Positions 17,507 through 26,383 of a stretch of 64,000 nucleotides of DNA are shown here, one piece after another (position 1 is the first letter of the stretch; each line of letters begins with the position of its first letter). The stretch lies in contig JBOFKD010000073.1 in the NCBI GenBank assembly GCA_051657165.1, forward strand, positions 1 through 64,000, in the 5' to 3' direction. The notes below the pieces were generated by a model. That model was not told where the DNA came from. It did not search any database and saw nothing but the letters and a program-made list of their open reading frames with translations. The position numbers were made by a program, and so were the translations under genes. The stretch is from UBA7332 sp051657165. GTDB lineage: Bacteria > Bacteroidota > Bacteroidia > Bacteroidales > UBA7332.

Positions 17507-17884
17507 TTAAAATGGTAAATCATCTGATGGCATATCATCAGATGAAGGAAAAGGTGTATTTGCCGGAGCAGCTGCAGGTACTGCCTGTTCCTGAGCATAA
17601 TACTGAACAGGCTGCTGAGCAACACCCTTTTCAATTTTCCATGCTTTAACATCAGTGTACCAGCGTCCGTTATATTCACGACTCTCTACATCAAATGAAA
17701 TAACGACTTCGTCTCCGATAGCTACAGGATACTGATCAATTTTATCACCCCACATGTTGAAACATACTTTCTTAGGATACTGATCTAATGTTTCCAAAAC
17801 ATAGTCCTGTTTTTTCCACTCTCCATTACGGCCCTGTCCCGTTTGCAATGGTAGTAAAGCAATTATTTTTCCTCTTAATTCCAT
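17507..17884 (-). CDS. DUF3127 OB-fold protein with SSB-like acidic tail
   Basis: 125 aa. The first 85 residues (MELRGKIIALLPLQTGQGRN, then KKQDYVLETLDQYPKKVCFNMW) match the DUF3127 family of small OB-fold proteins in Bacteroidetes. A low-complexity linker rich in Gln, Pro and Ala follows. The protein ends PSSDDMPSDDLPF, close to the DDDIPF tip that SSB proteins use to recruit DNA-repair partners. Single-stranded nucleic acid binding is therefore plausible, though not established for the family as far as I know. The gene is monocistronic and ends at a shared terminator. Confidence 0.8.
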   Translation of the reverse strand: MELRGKIIALLPLQTGQGRNGEWKKQDYVLETLDQYPKKVCFNMWGDKIDQYPVAIGDEVVISFDVESREYNGRWYTDVKAWKIEKGVAQQPVQYYAQEQAVPAAAPANTPFPSSDDMPSDDLPF

Positions 17885-17983
17885 AATTATATTATTAGTT
17901 TTTCTACTTCAAAGATAAAGAAAAGATTGTGATCATGGTCCAGAAATTATCAGGATTCTGATTTTTTCATTTCAAGCCGGAAA

Positions 17984-18013
17984 CAAAAAAAGCGACTCTA
18001 CTGAGTCGCTTTT
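17984..18013 (-). terminator. Intrinsic terminator after tRNA-His
   Basis: On the minus strand AAAAGCGACTC pairs with GAGTCGCTTTT around a 4-base loop and runs into T residues, 9 bp after the tRNA. Confidence 0.8.
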
Positions 18014-18021
18014 AATAACAG

Positions 18022-18096
<75 letters not shown>

Positions 18097-18235
18097 GTTT
18101 TTGCTTAATTGCACTGCAAATATATGGCATTTTTATCAGATGCACAAATCAAAAAGTTGATTAAGCAGCACAATTAAGCAATATTAATAATTACAGTTTT
18201 CACCTCATCCTACTAAGACTTTGGGAACAAACCAC

Positions 18236-20395
18236 TTACTCTGAGATATCCATTTCATCCAGAAGATACCCTGCACCGGCAAATTTATCAATGATAAACA
18301 AAACATAGCGCACATCAACGATAATCGACCGCTGGAAGTCCGGTAGATATTGAATATCTCCGCCAACACCTTCCCAGTTACGGTCAAAATTTGTTCCGAT
18401 TAACTCGCCGTTCGCATTCAGAACAGGGCTTCCTGAATTTCCACCCGTAGTGTGAGTTGTTGCGGCAAAAGCAACAGGTTGTTTTCCTTCACTGTTGGCA
18501 TATCTGCCAAAATCACCTTTTGCATACAGTTCTTTGAGTTTCGGACTAACAACAAACTCCCAGTTTGTGGAGTCTTCCTTATCCATAACTCCGTCAAGTG
18601 TAGTCTGGTGCTCATAATATACAGCATCTGTCGGTTTATAACCATTTACCTGCCCGTACGTAATTCTTAACGTAAAGTTCGCATCTGGAGCATAACTCAA
18701 TTCGCCTTTCATTTCCAGAAGACCTTTCACATAGCTTCTGTGAGCTTTTGCAAACTCCAGATCATAACCTGCCAATGCACGTTTTATAGCCTCATGCTCT
18801 TCCTTAATTGATTTTGAGAATAAGTACAACGGATCATTCCGTAAAACCTTAGCTCCCGGTTTATTCAGAAATTTATGGAATCGCAGAGAGTCTGTAAATA
18901 TTGATTTTGAAAAGAGATAATTAACACCTCTCTCACAATTCCCTTCAGCTCCCTCCTGAAATGAATCAAAATATACCGGGCGTTTCCCTTCAGGAACAGA
19001 CTTCAGATACTCACAAAGCAGAACTTTTGATATCTTTTTATCAACATCCGGAGAATAATCCTTATTATTCAGCTTATGATAGGCTTTAGTAAGAGAGGAT
19101 AATTCTTTATTTAATAATGGCTTATTCTTTGTGTCCAGAGCGAACAGCAAAGAGTCAAAGTCAAAATTAACAGAAGTCCATTCCATCCCTCGCAACAAAG
19201 CCTCTTCTAGCATTGCTTTCCGATAGCGCAAATCGGCTCTGCTAGCAACAATAGACTCTAATGAATCTAAGGCAGCTATATATTCGTGCTTATTATTACT
19301 TAAAGACCATTGTCTCAGAGAGTCCTGAATCGATGATTTATTATCCTTAAAATTACGTTTGTTTATAGCCCAGCTAGCTCCGATAGCATTCTTATATCCA
19401 TTTGTTGAGCCGGCATATTTGCTGGCATACTGTATGCGCACTTTCGGATCGTTCAGCATCTCTTCCAGCATTGCACGCTGACGAAGGTCTCTGATACGAA
19501 TACGAACTTCATTATCTATTTTCTCGCGCTCATCTACTTCCCAGGATGTATAAAACTTATTCGTAGTTCCCGGAAAGCCCATAACCATAGCATAATCTCC
19601 CGGCTGAACACCTTTCAGCGAAATTTTAAAGTAATTCTTAGGACGAAGCGGTACATTATCCGCAGAATACTCAGCAGGCTCTCCATTTTGATCAGCATAG
19701 ACTCTGAAGAGAGAAAAATCGCCTGTATGTCTTGGCCACATCCAGTTATCTGTATCTGCTCCGAACTTACCAACAGATGACGGTGGAGCTCCTACCAGAC
19801 GAACGTCAGAATACACCTTTTTGGTAAACATATAATATTTATTACCTCCGAAGAATGGTTTAATCTCCACCTCAATACCTTTTCCTTCAGCAAGTTTATC
19901 TTTGCCATATTTCAATTTCGCCAGCTCATTCAGATATTTAGGAGAGAGAAAATTCATACTGTTGGGATCATCATCCTTTTGCAGCTCATTCTTTACATAG
20001 TCCGTAACATCCTCTATTGCTTCAATAAAAGTAACAGTCAGACCCGGATTAGGCAGCTCTTCTGATTTATTCATTGCCCAGAAGCCATCTGTCAGATAAT
20101 CATTTTCTACACTACTATGCTGTTGTATCTGACCATAACCACAATGGTGATTGGTTATCAGCAGGCCCTCGGGAGAAATCATTTCACCTGTACACCCACG
20201 CCCAAAGATCACAACACCATCCTTCAGTGAAGCAGAATCCGGATTATAAATATCCGTAGCTTCCAGTTTTAAGCCCAGACGCTTCATATCCTCAAACTTC
20301 TGTTGCTTAATTAATGGCAAAAGCCACATTCCTTCATCGGCTTTTCCCGGTAAGATTGAAAGCAAACAAATTGCAAAAAGAACAATTCTTCTCAT
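18236..20395 (-). CDS. S46-family dipeptidyl-peptidase, DPP11 (Asp/Glu-specific) type
   Basis: 719 aa with a signal peptide (MRRIVLFAICLLSILPGKA). The catalytic triad motifs of family S46 are present: TNHHC near residue 82 for His, and GGNSGSPVLNANGELIGTNF for Ser near the C-terminus. In P. gingivalis enzymes the residue before Asn in the FDxNWE/FDxNYE segment decides specificity: Gly in DPP7, Arg in DPP11. Here it is FDRNWEG, so acidic-residue specificity is expected. It would release Asp/Glu-containing dipeptides in the periplasm. Its position between a glutamate-type antiporter and glutaminase fits glutamate supply. Confidence 0.9.
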   Translation of the reverse strand: MRRIVLFAICLLSILPGKADEGMWLLPLIKQQKFEDMKRLGLKLEATDIYNPDSASLKDGVVIFGRGCTGEMISPEGLLITNHHCGYGQIQQHSSVENDYLTDGFWAMNKSEELPNPGLTVTFIEAIEDVTDYVKNELQKDDDPNSMNFLSPKYLNELAKLKYGKDKLAEGKGIEVEIKPFFGGNKYYMFTKKVYSDVRLVGAPPSSVGKFGADTDNWMWPRHTGDFSLFRVYADQNGEPAEYSADNVPLRPKNYFKISLKGVQPGDYAMVMGFPGTTNKFYTSWEVDEREKIDNEVRIRIRDLRQRAMLEEMLNDPKVRIQYASKYAGSTNGYKNAIGASWAINKRNFKDNKSSIQDSLRQWSLSNNKHEYIAALDSLESIVASRADLRYRKAMLEEALLRGMEWTSVNFDFDSLLFALDTKNKPLLNKELSSLTKAYHKLNNKDYSPDVDKKISKVLLCEYLKSVPEGKRPVYFDSFQEGAEGNCERGVNYLFSKSIFTDSLRFHKFLNKPGAKVLRNDPLYLFSKSIKEEHEAIKRALAGYDLEFAKAHRSYVKGLLEMKGELSYAPDANFTLRITYGQVNGYKPTDAVYYEHQTTLDGVMDKEDSTNWEFVVSPKLKELYAKGDFGRYANSEGKQPVAFAATTHTTGGNSGSPVLNANGELIGTNFDRNWEGVGGDIQYLPDFQRSIIVDVRYVLFIIDKFAGAGYLLDEMDISE

Positions 20396-20596
20396 TGTTA
20401 TTATTTTTTGTATTAAGAGATTAACGCATTAAAAGAGAATTACAAATATATAAAAAGCTTATCATTGAAAATACAGACCATAGTGCATTTCGGAAAAATA
20501 TATCACAAAAGGAATATTTTGACTAAACAAAATATCAGTTATTCTGTTTTATTGATATAACGCAACTAACCTAAACCTAACTATAAATTTAAAATT

Positions 20597-21568
20597 ATGA
20601 TTACTAAAATAGCCATTTCTCAAATCAAAGCAGCGCTTAATGAAGCCTATGAGAAATTTAAAGATAACAAAGACGGAGCAAATGCAAATTACATACCGTA
20701 TCTTGCGAATATCCCGTCTGATCTTTTTGGCTTAGCTATTTGCTTTCCAAATGGAGAAGTATATGAAGTAGGTGATACAAATTATGCTTTTGGTATTGAA
20801 TCTGTATCGAAAGTTCATACAGCTGTTTTAGTTCTTCGTCAATATGGTGCTCAGGAATTACTTAATAAAATCGGAGCTGATGCTACCGGCTTACCTTTTA
20901 ATTCAATTTATGCCATATTACTTGAAAACGATCATCCTTCAACACCATTGGTAAATGCAGGAGCAATCAGCGCCTGTAGTATGGTAAATCCATCCGGAAA
21001 TTCTGATGGTAAATGGAAAGCTATTGTAGACAACATTACAGATCTTTGCGGAAGTGCACCGGAACTTATTCAGGAATTATACAAATCTGAATCTGACACA
21101 AATTTCAACAATAAAGCAATTACGTGGTTGTTGAAAAACTATGGCCGGATTTATGACAATCCTGACATGGCTCTTGATTTATACACGCGTCAGTGTTCAT
21201 TAGGAGTTACAGCCAGACAACTTGCTGTTTCGGGAGCGACAATTGCTAACAACGGAGTAAATCCTGTAACTAAAAAGCAAGTTTTTGATGCCTCACTTAC
21301 GCCTAAAATTACATCTTTAATTTCAACTGTTGGTTTTTATGAACATACCGGAGACTGGATTTATGAATCCGGTATTCCTGCTAAAACCGGAGTTGGAGGT
21401 GGTATCATGGGAGTATTACCAGGTTTATTTGGTATTGCATCGTTTGCTCCTCCTTTAGATGGTGCCGGCAATTCTGTCAGAGGACAGCTTGCCATCAAAT
21501 ATTTCATGAACAAACTAGGATTCAACATGTTTGCAGCAGAAAAATTTGAAATAGATTATGATCTCTAA
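20597..21568 (+). CDS. glsA: Glutaminase
   Basis: 323 aa, the usual length of the bacterial beta-lactamase-like glutaminases (GlsA/YbaS/YneH). The catalytic SxxK is seen in FGIESVSKVHTAV, and other conserved blocks are NPLVNAGAIS-like (TPLVNAGAISACSMV), YDNPDMALDLYTRQCS and AKTGVGGGIMGVLPGLFGIA. It hydrolyses glutamine to glutamate and ammonia. The released ammonia can raise internal pH in acid and the glutamate could be exchanged by the GadC-like carrier 3 kb upstream. Confidence 0.92.
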   Translation: MITKIAISQIKAALNEAYEKFKDNKDGANANYIPYLANIPSDLFGLAICFPNGEVYEVGDTNYAFGIESVSKVHTAVLVLRQYGAQELLNKIGADATGLPFNSIYAILLENDHPSTPLVNAGAISACSMVNPSGNSDGKWKAIVDNITDLCGSAPELIQELYKSESDTNFNNKAITWLLKNYGRIYDNPDMALDLYTRQCSLGVTARQLAVSGATIANNGVNPVTKKQVFDASLTPKITSLISTVGFYEHTGDWIYESGIPAKTGVGGGIMGVLPGLFGIASFAPPLDGAGNSVRGQLAIKYFMNKLGFNMFAAEKFEIDYDL

Positions 21569-21602
21569 ATAGATTGCATTAGATAGATTTGATTGATTTT
21601 CC

Positions 21603-21638
21603 AAAGGACGTTAAGAAGCAATTAACGTCCTTTTTTTG
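21603..21638 (+). terminator. Intrinsic terminator of glutaminase
   Basis: AAAGGACGTTAA pairs with TTAACGTCCTTT around a short loop, followed by a T run. Confidence 0.85.
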
Positions 21639-21796
21639 TTTTTTTAGTTCAAAATAGCTGATATTCATATTTTTTTATCTTCATTTGCCTGTCAGGTCAT
21701 CCCGGCTTAAATAAAGTCAGGTACCATTTCATAGATACCGGTTCCCGTCTTAACGACAGTGGATTTTCATTATCTGTTCACTTGAATACAAAGCAC

Positions 21797-22417
21797 ATGA
21801 AACATTCATTTCAATTCATACTGCTTTCTCTGTTTTTTTCGGCTAATTACTCCACGGCTTATGCTCAGGAAGATAAGAAGGAGTTCCCCCTGAATACCGA
21901 AAAAAAACCTCTGATCATGAATAATTCCGGATTAGACTCTCTTCGTATGCCTGTTCATCTGCAACCATTTATCGACAGACTTGATTTAATTGACAAATCA
22001 TCATTACTTAATATAAAAGAAAGCGATAATGAGCTGTTTCGTTTGCCTTCTGATACGTCTTATTATATGAGAAGAATAACCCTTCTAAGAATGTTCCATA
22101 ATCCCCAAAGCGAGAAATATGGAAAAGAACATACAAAGATGTACAAAAACAATATACCTGATAAGTTCAGAGACTACCTGAAAGACACGAGACCGGCTGT
22201 ATTATTTAGCGGTTGTCTGGACCCGGTTGAGGCTATTCGAAATTACAAAAAAGAAATGCGGGCACGTAAGGTCAGAGAAATATTAGGAAAACTAAAAGAA
22301 ATAAAGGAAAAAGACAGTTGCCATATAATCCCTTTACCCGGAACATTACAAACGGCATCTGAGCATTCTTCTGATTCAGTAACAAATGAATTTACCGGGA
22401 CTTTTGAAAAGAATTAA
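21797..22417 (+). CDS. Secreted protein of unknown function
   Basis: 206 aa from the ATG at 21797; an ATG-like start 15 bases earlier (21782, TTG) would add MNTKH. The start MKHSFQFILLSLFFSANYST and AYAQ gives a classical signal peptide cut after Ala. The mature part is polar and charged with no obvious repeats or catalytic motif (MYKNNIPDKFRDYLKDTRPA, YKKEMRARKVREILGKL). I do not recognise the family. It stands alone between two terminators. Confidence 0.6.
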   Translation: MKHSFQFILLSLFFSANYSTAYAQEDKKEFPLNTEKKPLIMNNSGLDSLRMPVHLQPFIDRLDLIDKSSLLNIKESDNELFRLPSDTSYYMRRITLLRMFHNPQSEKYGKEHTKMYKNNIPDKFRDYLKDTRPAVLFSGCLDPVEAIRNYKKEMRARKVREILGKLKEIKEKDSCHIIPLPGTLQTASEHSSDSVTNEFTGTFEKN

Positions 22418-22490
22418 AATTGATAATGACATAGAATATTTACAAAATACTTAGCATTGCTCAAGAAGTCAGGGCAATATGAATAAAAAA

Positions 22491-22537
22491 AGAGGATGTA
22501 TCAAAATCATATTGATCTGACACATCCTCTTTTTTTA
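22491..22537. terminator. Bidirectional intrinsic terminator
   Basis: AGAGGATGT(A)TCA pairs with TGA(C)ACATCCTCT, flanked by A and T tracts, between convergent genes. Confidence 0.82.
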
Positions 22538-22550
22538 TTTATCAGGTTGC

Positions 22551-23384
22551 TTATTTTTCTACACCTACTAATTCAACTTCAAATACAAGAGTTGAGTTAG
22601 GTTTGATTTTATCACCTGCTGCACGATCGCCATAAGCAATATCAGAAGGGATATAAAGTTCATAAACAGAACCTGCAGGCATTAGTTGTAATGCTTCAGT
22701 CCAACCCGGAATAACCTGATTAACACCAAATACTACACCTTCACCTTTATCAAACTCAGTACCATCGATAAGCGTACCTTTGTAGTTAACTTTCACACGG
22801 TCAGTTGCAGCCGGAGCTTTACCTGTACCTTGTTTGATTACTTTATATTGAAGACCGCTGGCAGTTGTCTGCACTCCTTCTTTAGTTTTATTTTCTGCTA
22901 AGAATTTTTCTCCCGCTTCTTTATTAGCGATAGCTTCTGTAGCTGCTTTTTTAGCTTCTTCTTTCTGAGCAGCTGACTGGTAGTTACGGTAGAACTCCAT
23001 TGCTTGCTCAGCAGACATAGACATTGTTGAATCTCCGTTCAAAGAACGTTTGAAAGCATCGATCAAAACTTTTTTGTTTGGTTCCTGACCTGTTTTAGCT
23101 TTCACTTCATAACCTACCTGACCTGCATTTTGCAAAGCGATCACATAAGCTTGTTCTTTATCAAGTCCGGCTTCAAAACCTAAAATAAGAGAATCTTTCT
23201 TACCTGGTCCGCCTGGAAGCTGATCCATGTAAGTTTTAAAGTTATTACCTACAATAATACCTAAAGCCATGCTTAAAGAATCCGCATCGCTAGAAGCTTT
23301 TGTAGTTGAAGCACCACCATCACAAGATGTAAATGTAGTCCCTAGTGCAGCAGCAGCCAGAGCAAAGATTGCTAACTTTTTCAT
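22551..23384 (-). CDS. FKBP-type peptidyl-prolyl isomerase lipoprotein
   Basis: 277 aa from the ATG at 23384; a GTG three codons upstream is less likely. MKKLAIFALAAAALGTTFTS followed by Cys gives a lipoprotein signal. Residues up to about 150 form the FkpA/Mip-like helical dimerisation domain, and the last 110 hold the FKBP domain (VKVNYKGTLIDGTEFDKGEG, VIPGWTEALQLMPAGS, IPSDIAYGDRAAG). It would catalyse proline isomerisation or act as a chaperone in the periplasm. A second FKBP gene lies 40 bp upstream in the same direction. Confidence 0.9.
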   Translation of the reverse strand: MKKLAIFALAAAALGTTFTSCDGGASTTKASSDADSLSMALGIIVGNNFKTYMDQLPGGPGKKDSLILGFEAGLDKEQAYVIALQNAGQVGYEVKAKTGQEPNKKVLIDAFKRSLNGDSTMSMSAEQAMEFYRNYQSAAQKEEAKKAATEAIANKEAGEKFLAENKTKEGVQTTASGLQYKVIKQGTGKAPAATDRVKVNYKGTLIDGTEFDKGEGVVFGVNQVIPGWTEALQLMPAGSVYELYIPSDIAYGDRAAGDKIKPNSTLVFEVELVGVEK

Positions 23385-23424
23385 GTTAATCACAGATTAT
23401 TATTAATTATTTATTGATTTTAAA

Positions 23425-24009
23425 TTACAGAACTTCTAAAAGCTCAACTTCAAATACTAAAGTACTGAATGGCATGATAGCCTGACCTGCACCTCTTTCT
23501 CCGTAAGCTAGCTGATAAGGAATGAAAAGTCTCCAGCGAGAACCTTCTTTCATTAATTGAAGAGCTTCAACCCATCCCGGGATAACCTGATTTACACCAA
23601 ATACAGCAGGCTCACCTCTTTGTTCAGAGCTGTCAAATACTGTACCATCGATCAATGATCCTGTATAATGACATTTCACCTGACTAGTTGCTGATGGCTG
23701 TTTACCTTCGCCATCTTTGATTATTTCGTATTGAAGACCACTAGGCAATGTAACAACAGCTGGATTCTTTTTGTTCTCTGCTAAGAAATCCTCACCCATT
23801 TTCTTATTTATTTCCATTTGATGATTTTGCAAATTAGTGAAATAATCATTCATAATTTGTTTTGCTTCATCAAAAGAAATTGCAGGCTCACCACCTTCAA
23901 ATACTGATTTAACAGCATTTGTAAAATCTTCGACGTTAAGTTCTTTAATACCTGTAGCTTTAAAGTTATTTGCGATGCTTAACCCTAATGAGTAACTAAT
24001 TTTATCCAT
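23425..24009 (-). CDS. FKBP-type peptidyl-prolyl isomerase, cytoplasmic form
   Basis: 194 aa, no signal peptide. It has a short Mip-like helical N-terminus (MDKISYSLGLSIANNFKATG) and a complete FKBP domain with SQVKCHYTGSLIDGTVFDSS, VIPGWVEALQLMKEGS and IPYQLAYGERGAG. It resembles E. coli FklB in layout. It lies 40 bp upstream of the lipoprotein paralogue, so the two likely form an operon serving cytoplasm and periplasm. Confidence 0.9.
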   Translation of the reverse strand: MDKISYSLGLSIANNFKATGIKELNVEDFTNAVKSVFEGGEPAISFDEAKQIMNDYFTNLQNHQMEINKKMGEDFLAENKKNPAVVTLPSGLQYEIIKDGEGKQPSATSQVKCHYTGSLIDGTVFDSSEQRGEPAVFGVNQVIPGWVEALQLMKEGSRWRLFIPYQLAYGERGAGQAIMPFSTLVFEVELLEVL

Positions 24010-24167
24010 TGTAAAAAGTTTTGTTTAAATAAAGGGCAAAAATAATCAAATTATTGAATTGCGTTTTATTTTTGTTTGATTAAACAGTTATGCAGGCATA
24101 TTCGTTTACTTTTTGAAAAAAAAGAAGTAACAATTCTTGTTTTATCTAACATCTAAAGCTTTAAAGT

Positions 24168-24875
24168 ATGGCTAATAAAAAGAAAATAGTAGTCTTATCC
24201 GGTGCTGGCATGAGTGCTGAAAGCGGAATCAAAACATTTCGTGACCATAATGGTTTATGGGAGAATTATAGAATCGAAGATGTTGCCAGTATAGAAGGAT
24301 GGTATCGCAACCCTTCTCTTATTCTTGATTTCTACAATGAAAGACGCCGCGAATTATTTAAAGCGACACCCAATGAAGGCCATTTAATGATAGCTGACTT
24401 AGAAAAAAACTACAATGTTATTGTTATTACTCAGAATGTAGACGACTTACATGAAAGAGCAGGAAGTTCCCGGATTATCCATCTCCATGGAGAATTACTA
24501 AAAGCCAGATCTGAGAAGAATGAATCCTTCAAAGTTGCACTTACTCAAGAGCATCCGGAAATCCATTTAGGAGATAAATGTGCTGACGGAGGACAGCTAA
24601 GACCCGATATTGTCTGGTTTGGCGAAGCTGTCCCAATGATAGAAAAGGCTATCGAAGAAGTTCAAACAGCAGATATACTGCTTATTATTGGTACTTCCCT
24701 TCAGGTATATCCTGCGGCCGGACTCATTAACTATGCACCACGGAACTGTGAGATCTATCTGATTGACCCACAAATCCCCGACTCAGTTTCCCGTGAGAAA
24801 GTTCATTGCATACAACAGGGAGCAACAGAAGGAATGAAGACTTTTGTTAATCTCTTGAAAAACAAAGAGTCGTAA
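24168..24875 (+). CDS. cobB: Sir2-family NAD-dependent protein deacylase (CobB type) lacking the zinc cysteines
   Basis: 235 aa. Sirtuin motifs are clear: GAGMSAESGIKTFRDHNGLW near the start, ITQNVDDLHERAG, LHGELLKAR with the catalytic His, and GTSLQVYPAAGL. The class III desuccinylase/demalonylase pair YxxR is present (FYNERRR). The usual CxxC...CxxC zinc tetrad after the catalytic His is missing; only one Cys (GDKCADGG) remains. This is a known variation in some bacterial sirtuins but is worth noting. Monocistronic. Confidence 0.88.
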   Translation: MANKKKIVVLSGAGMSAESGIKTFRDHNGLWENYRIEDVASIEGWYRNPSLILDFYNERRRELFKATPNEGHLMIADLEKNYNVIVITQNVDDLHERAGSSRIIHLHGELLKARSEKNESFKVALTQEHPEIHLGDKCADGGQLRPDIVWFGEAVPMIEKAIEEVQTADILLIIGTSLQVYPAAGLINYAPRNCEIYLIDPQIPDSVSREKVHCIQQGATEGMKTFVNLLKNKES

Positions 24876-25064
24876 ATAAACAAAGGGTTAAAGATTCTAA
24901 GAATAATCGCTTCACATTAGATTATCGGTGTAATTAATAATGAATTGATTAAATTTGCAATGATTTTAATTATTGCATGGTAACGTTAGATAATCTGATT
25001 TTTCTTAAAAAAGGAAAGCTCTGCTTTTAATCAGACTCATCTAATTCTTAAACACATAATCTAA

Positions 25065-26318
25065 ATGAATTTAAACGAAATAGAGATAATGGCTCCTGCC
25101 GGTTCTTACGAATCGCTGGCAGCTGCTATCCAGGGGAAAGCTGATTCTATTTATTTTGGAATCGAAGGACTTAATATGCGCGCTAAGTCTTCAAATAACT
25201 TTACAATTGAAGATTTACACAAGATTGCAGGAATTTGCAAAGAGCATAACATGAAAAGTTATCTGACTGTAAATACAATTATTTACAATGATGACCTTGA
25301 ATTAATGCGTAAAATCATTGATGCGGCTAAAGAAGCTGGTATCTCTGCAATTATTGCAAGTGATGTTGCTCCAATGGTATATGCACGCACTATTGGTGTA
25401 GAAGTGCACCTTTCTACTCAATTAAATATTACGAATTCAGAAGCTCTAAAATTCTACGCTCAGTTTGCTGACGTTGTGGTTTTGGCACGTGAATTAAATA
25501 TGGATCAGGTAGCTGAAATTTACAAAGACATCTTAGAACAGGAAATCAAAGGTCCAAGCGGAGAACTGATCCGTATTGAAATGTTCTGTCACGGTGCATT
25601 ATGTATGGCTGTTTCCGGAAAATGCTATCTGAGTCTTCATGAAAAAAACAAGTCTGCAAACAGAGGTGCTTGTTCACAAATGTGCCGCAGAAGCTATACA
25701 GTAACAGAAACGGAAACTGGCGAACAGCTTGAAATAGATAACGAATACATCATGTCTCCTAAAGATTTGAAAACTATTCATTTCTTAGACAGAATGCTGA
25801 AAGCGGGTGTACGCGTATTAAAAATTGAAGGACGTGCACGCGGACCGGAGTATGTGCGTACGGTAGTTGAAACTTACAAAGAAGCTGTTACGGCTTATGT
25901 AAACAACGGCTTTACTGCTGAAAAAGTAGAGAAATGGGATCACAAGCTATTCACTGTGTTCAACCGTGGATTCTGGGATGGTTATTATCTGGGAAAACGT
26001 TTAGGAGAGTGGAGTCCGAACTTCGGTTCTGAAGCTACAAAACGCAAAGTATATATCGGTAAGGGTATGAAATACTTCTCTAACATTGGAGTAGCTGAAT
26101 TCCTTATGGAAACACAATCATTGAAAGTTGGTGACGAAATTTTGATTACCGGTCCGACAACCGGAGCTGTTTTCATGACCATTGATGAGCTTCGTGTTGA
26201 CTACAAAGTAGTAAATGAGGCTGTCAAAGGCGATCTGGTTTCATTTAAAGTAAATGATAAAATCCGTCCTTCTGACAAACTTTTCAAATTGGTTAAGAAT
26301 GAATCTCTTATGGCATAA
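25065..26318 (+). CDS. U32-family protein, tRNA hydroxylation (TrhP/RlhA) type
   Basis: 417 aa. Starts with EIMAPAGSYESLAAAIQGKADSIYFGIEG, the U32 opening. It holds the family signature EMFCHGALCMAVSGKCYLS and GACSQMCRRSY, whose cysteines bind an Fe-S cluster in characterised members. Despite the peptidase name, E. coli homologues act in tRNA U34 or rRNA hydroxylation using prephenate-derived chemistry. The length is nearer TrhP than the shorter UbiU/V. A -7 box candidate TAAATTTG lies at 24950-24957. Confidence 0.85.
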   Translation: MNLNEIEIMAPAGSYESLAAAIQGKADSIYFGIEGLNMRAKSSNNFTIEDLHKIAGICKEHNMKSYLTVNTIIYNDDLELMRKIIDAAKEAGISAIIASDVAPMVYARTIGVEVHLSTQLNITNSEALKFYAQFADVVVLARELNMDQVAEIYKDILEQEIKGPSGELIRIEMFCHGALCMAVSGKCYLSLHEKNKSANRGACSQMCRRSYTVTETETGEQLEIDNEYIMSPKDLKTIHFLDRMLKAGVRVLKIEGRARGPEYVRTVVETYKEAVTAYVNNGFTAEKVEKWDHKLFTVFNRGFWDGYYLGKRLGEWSPNFGSEATKRKVYIGKGMKYFSNIGVAEFLMETQSLKVGDEILITGPTTGAVFMTIDELRVDYKVVNEAVKGDLVSFKVNDKIRPSDKLFKLVKNESLMA

Positions 26319-26333
26319 GAGAGTATTAAATTA

Positions 26334-26373
26334 AAGTGCGGCTGAAACGGAAGACGGTCAGCCGCACTTTTTT
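26334..26373. terminator. Bidirectional terminator, left flank of the polysaccharide locus
   Basis: AAAGTGCGGCTGA pairs with TCAGCCGCACTTT around ACGGAAGACGG. Its sequence is almost identical, in inverted orientation, to the terminator at 47872-47916. Confidence 0.88.
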
Positions 26374-26383
26374 ATTTATCTGA

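Noticed and set aside
20597..21568. A complete GAD acid-resistance operon
   Set aside because: Glutaminase and a GadC-like carrier are present but no glutamate decarboxylase (GadB) is encoded in the window.
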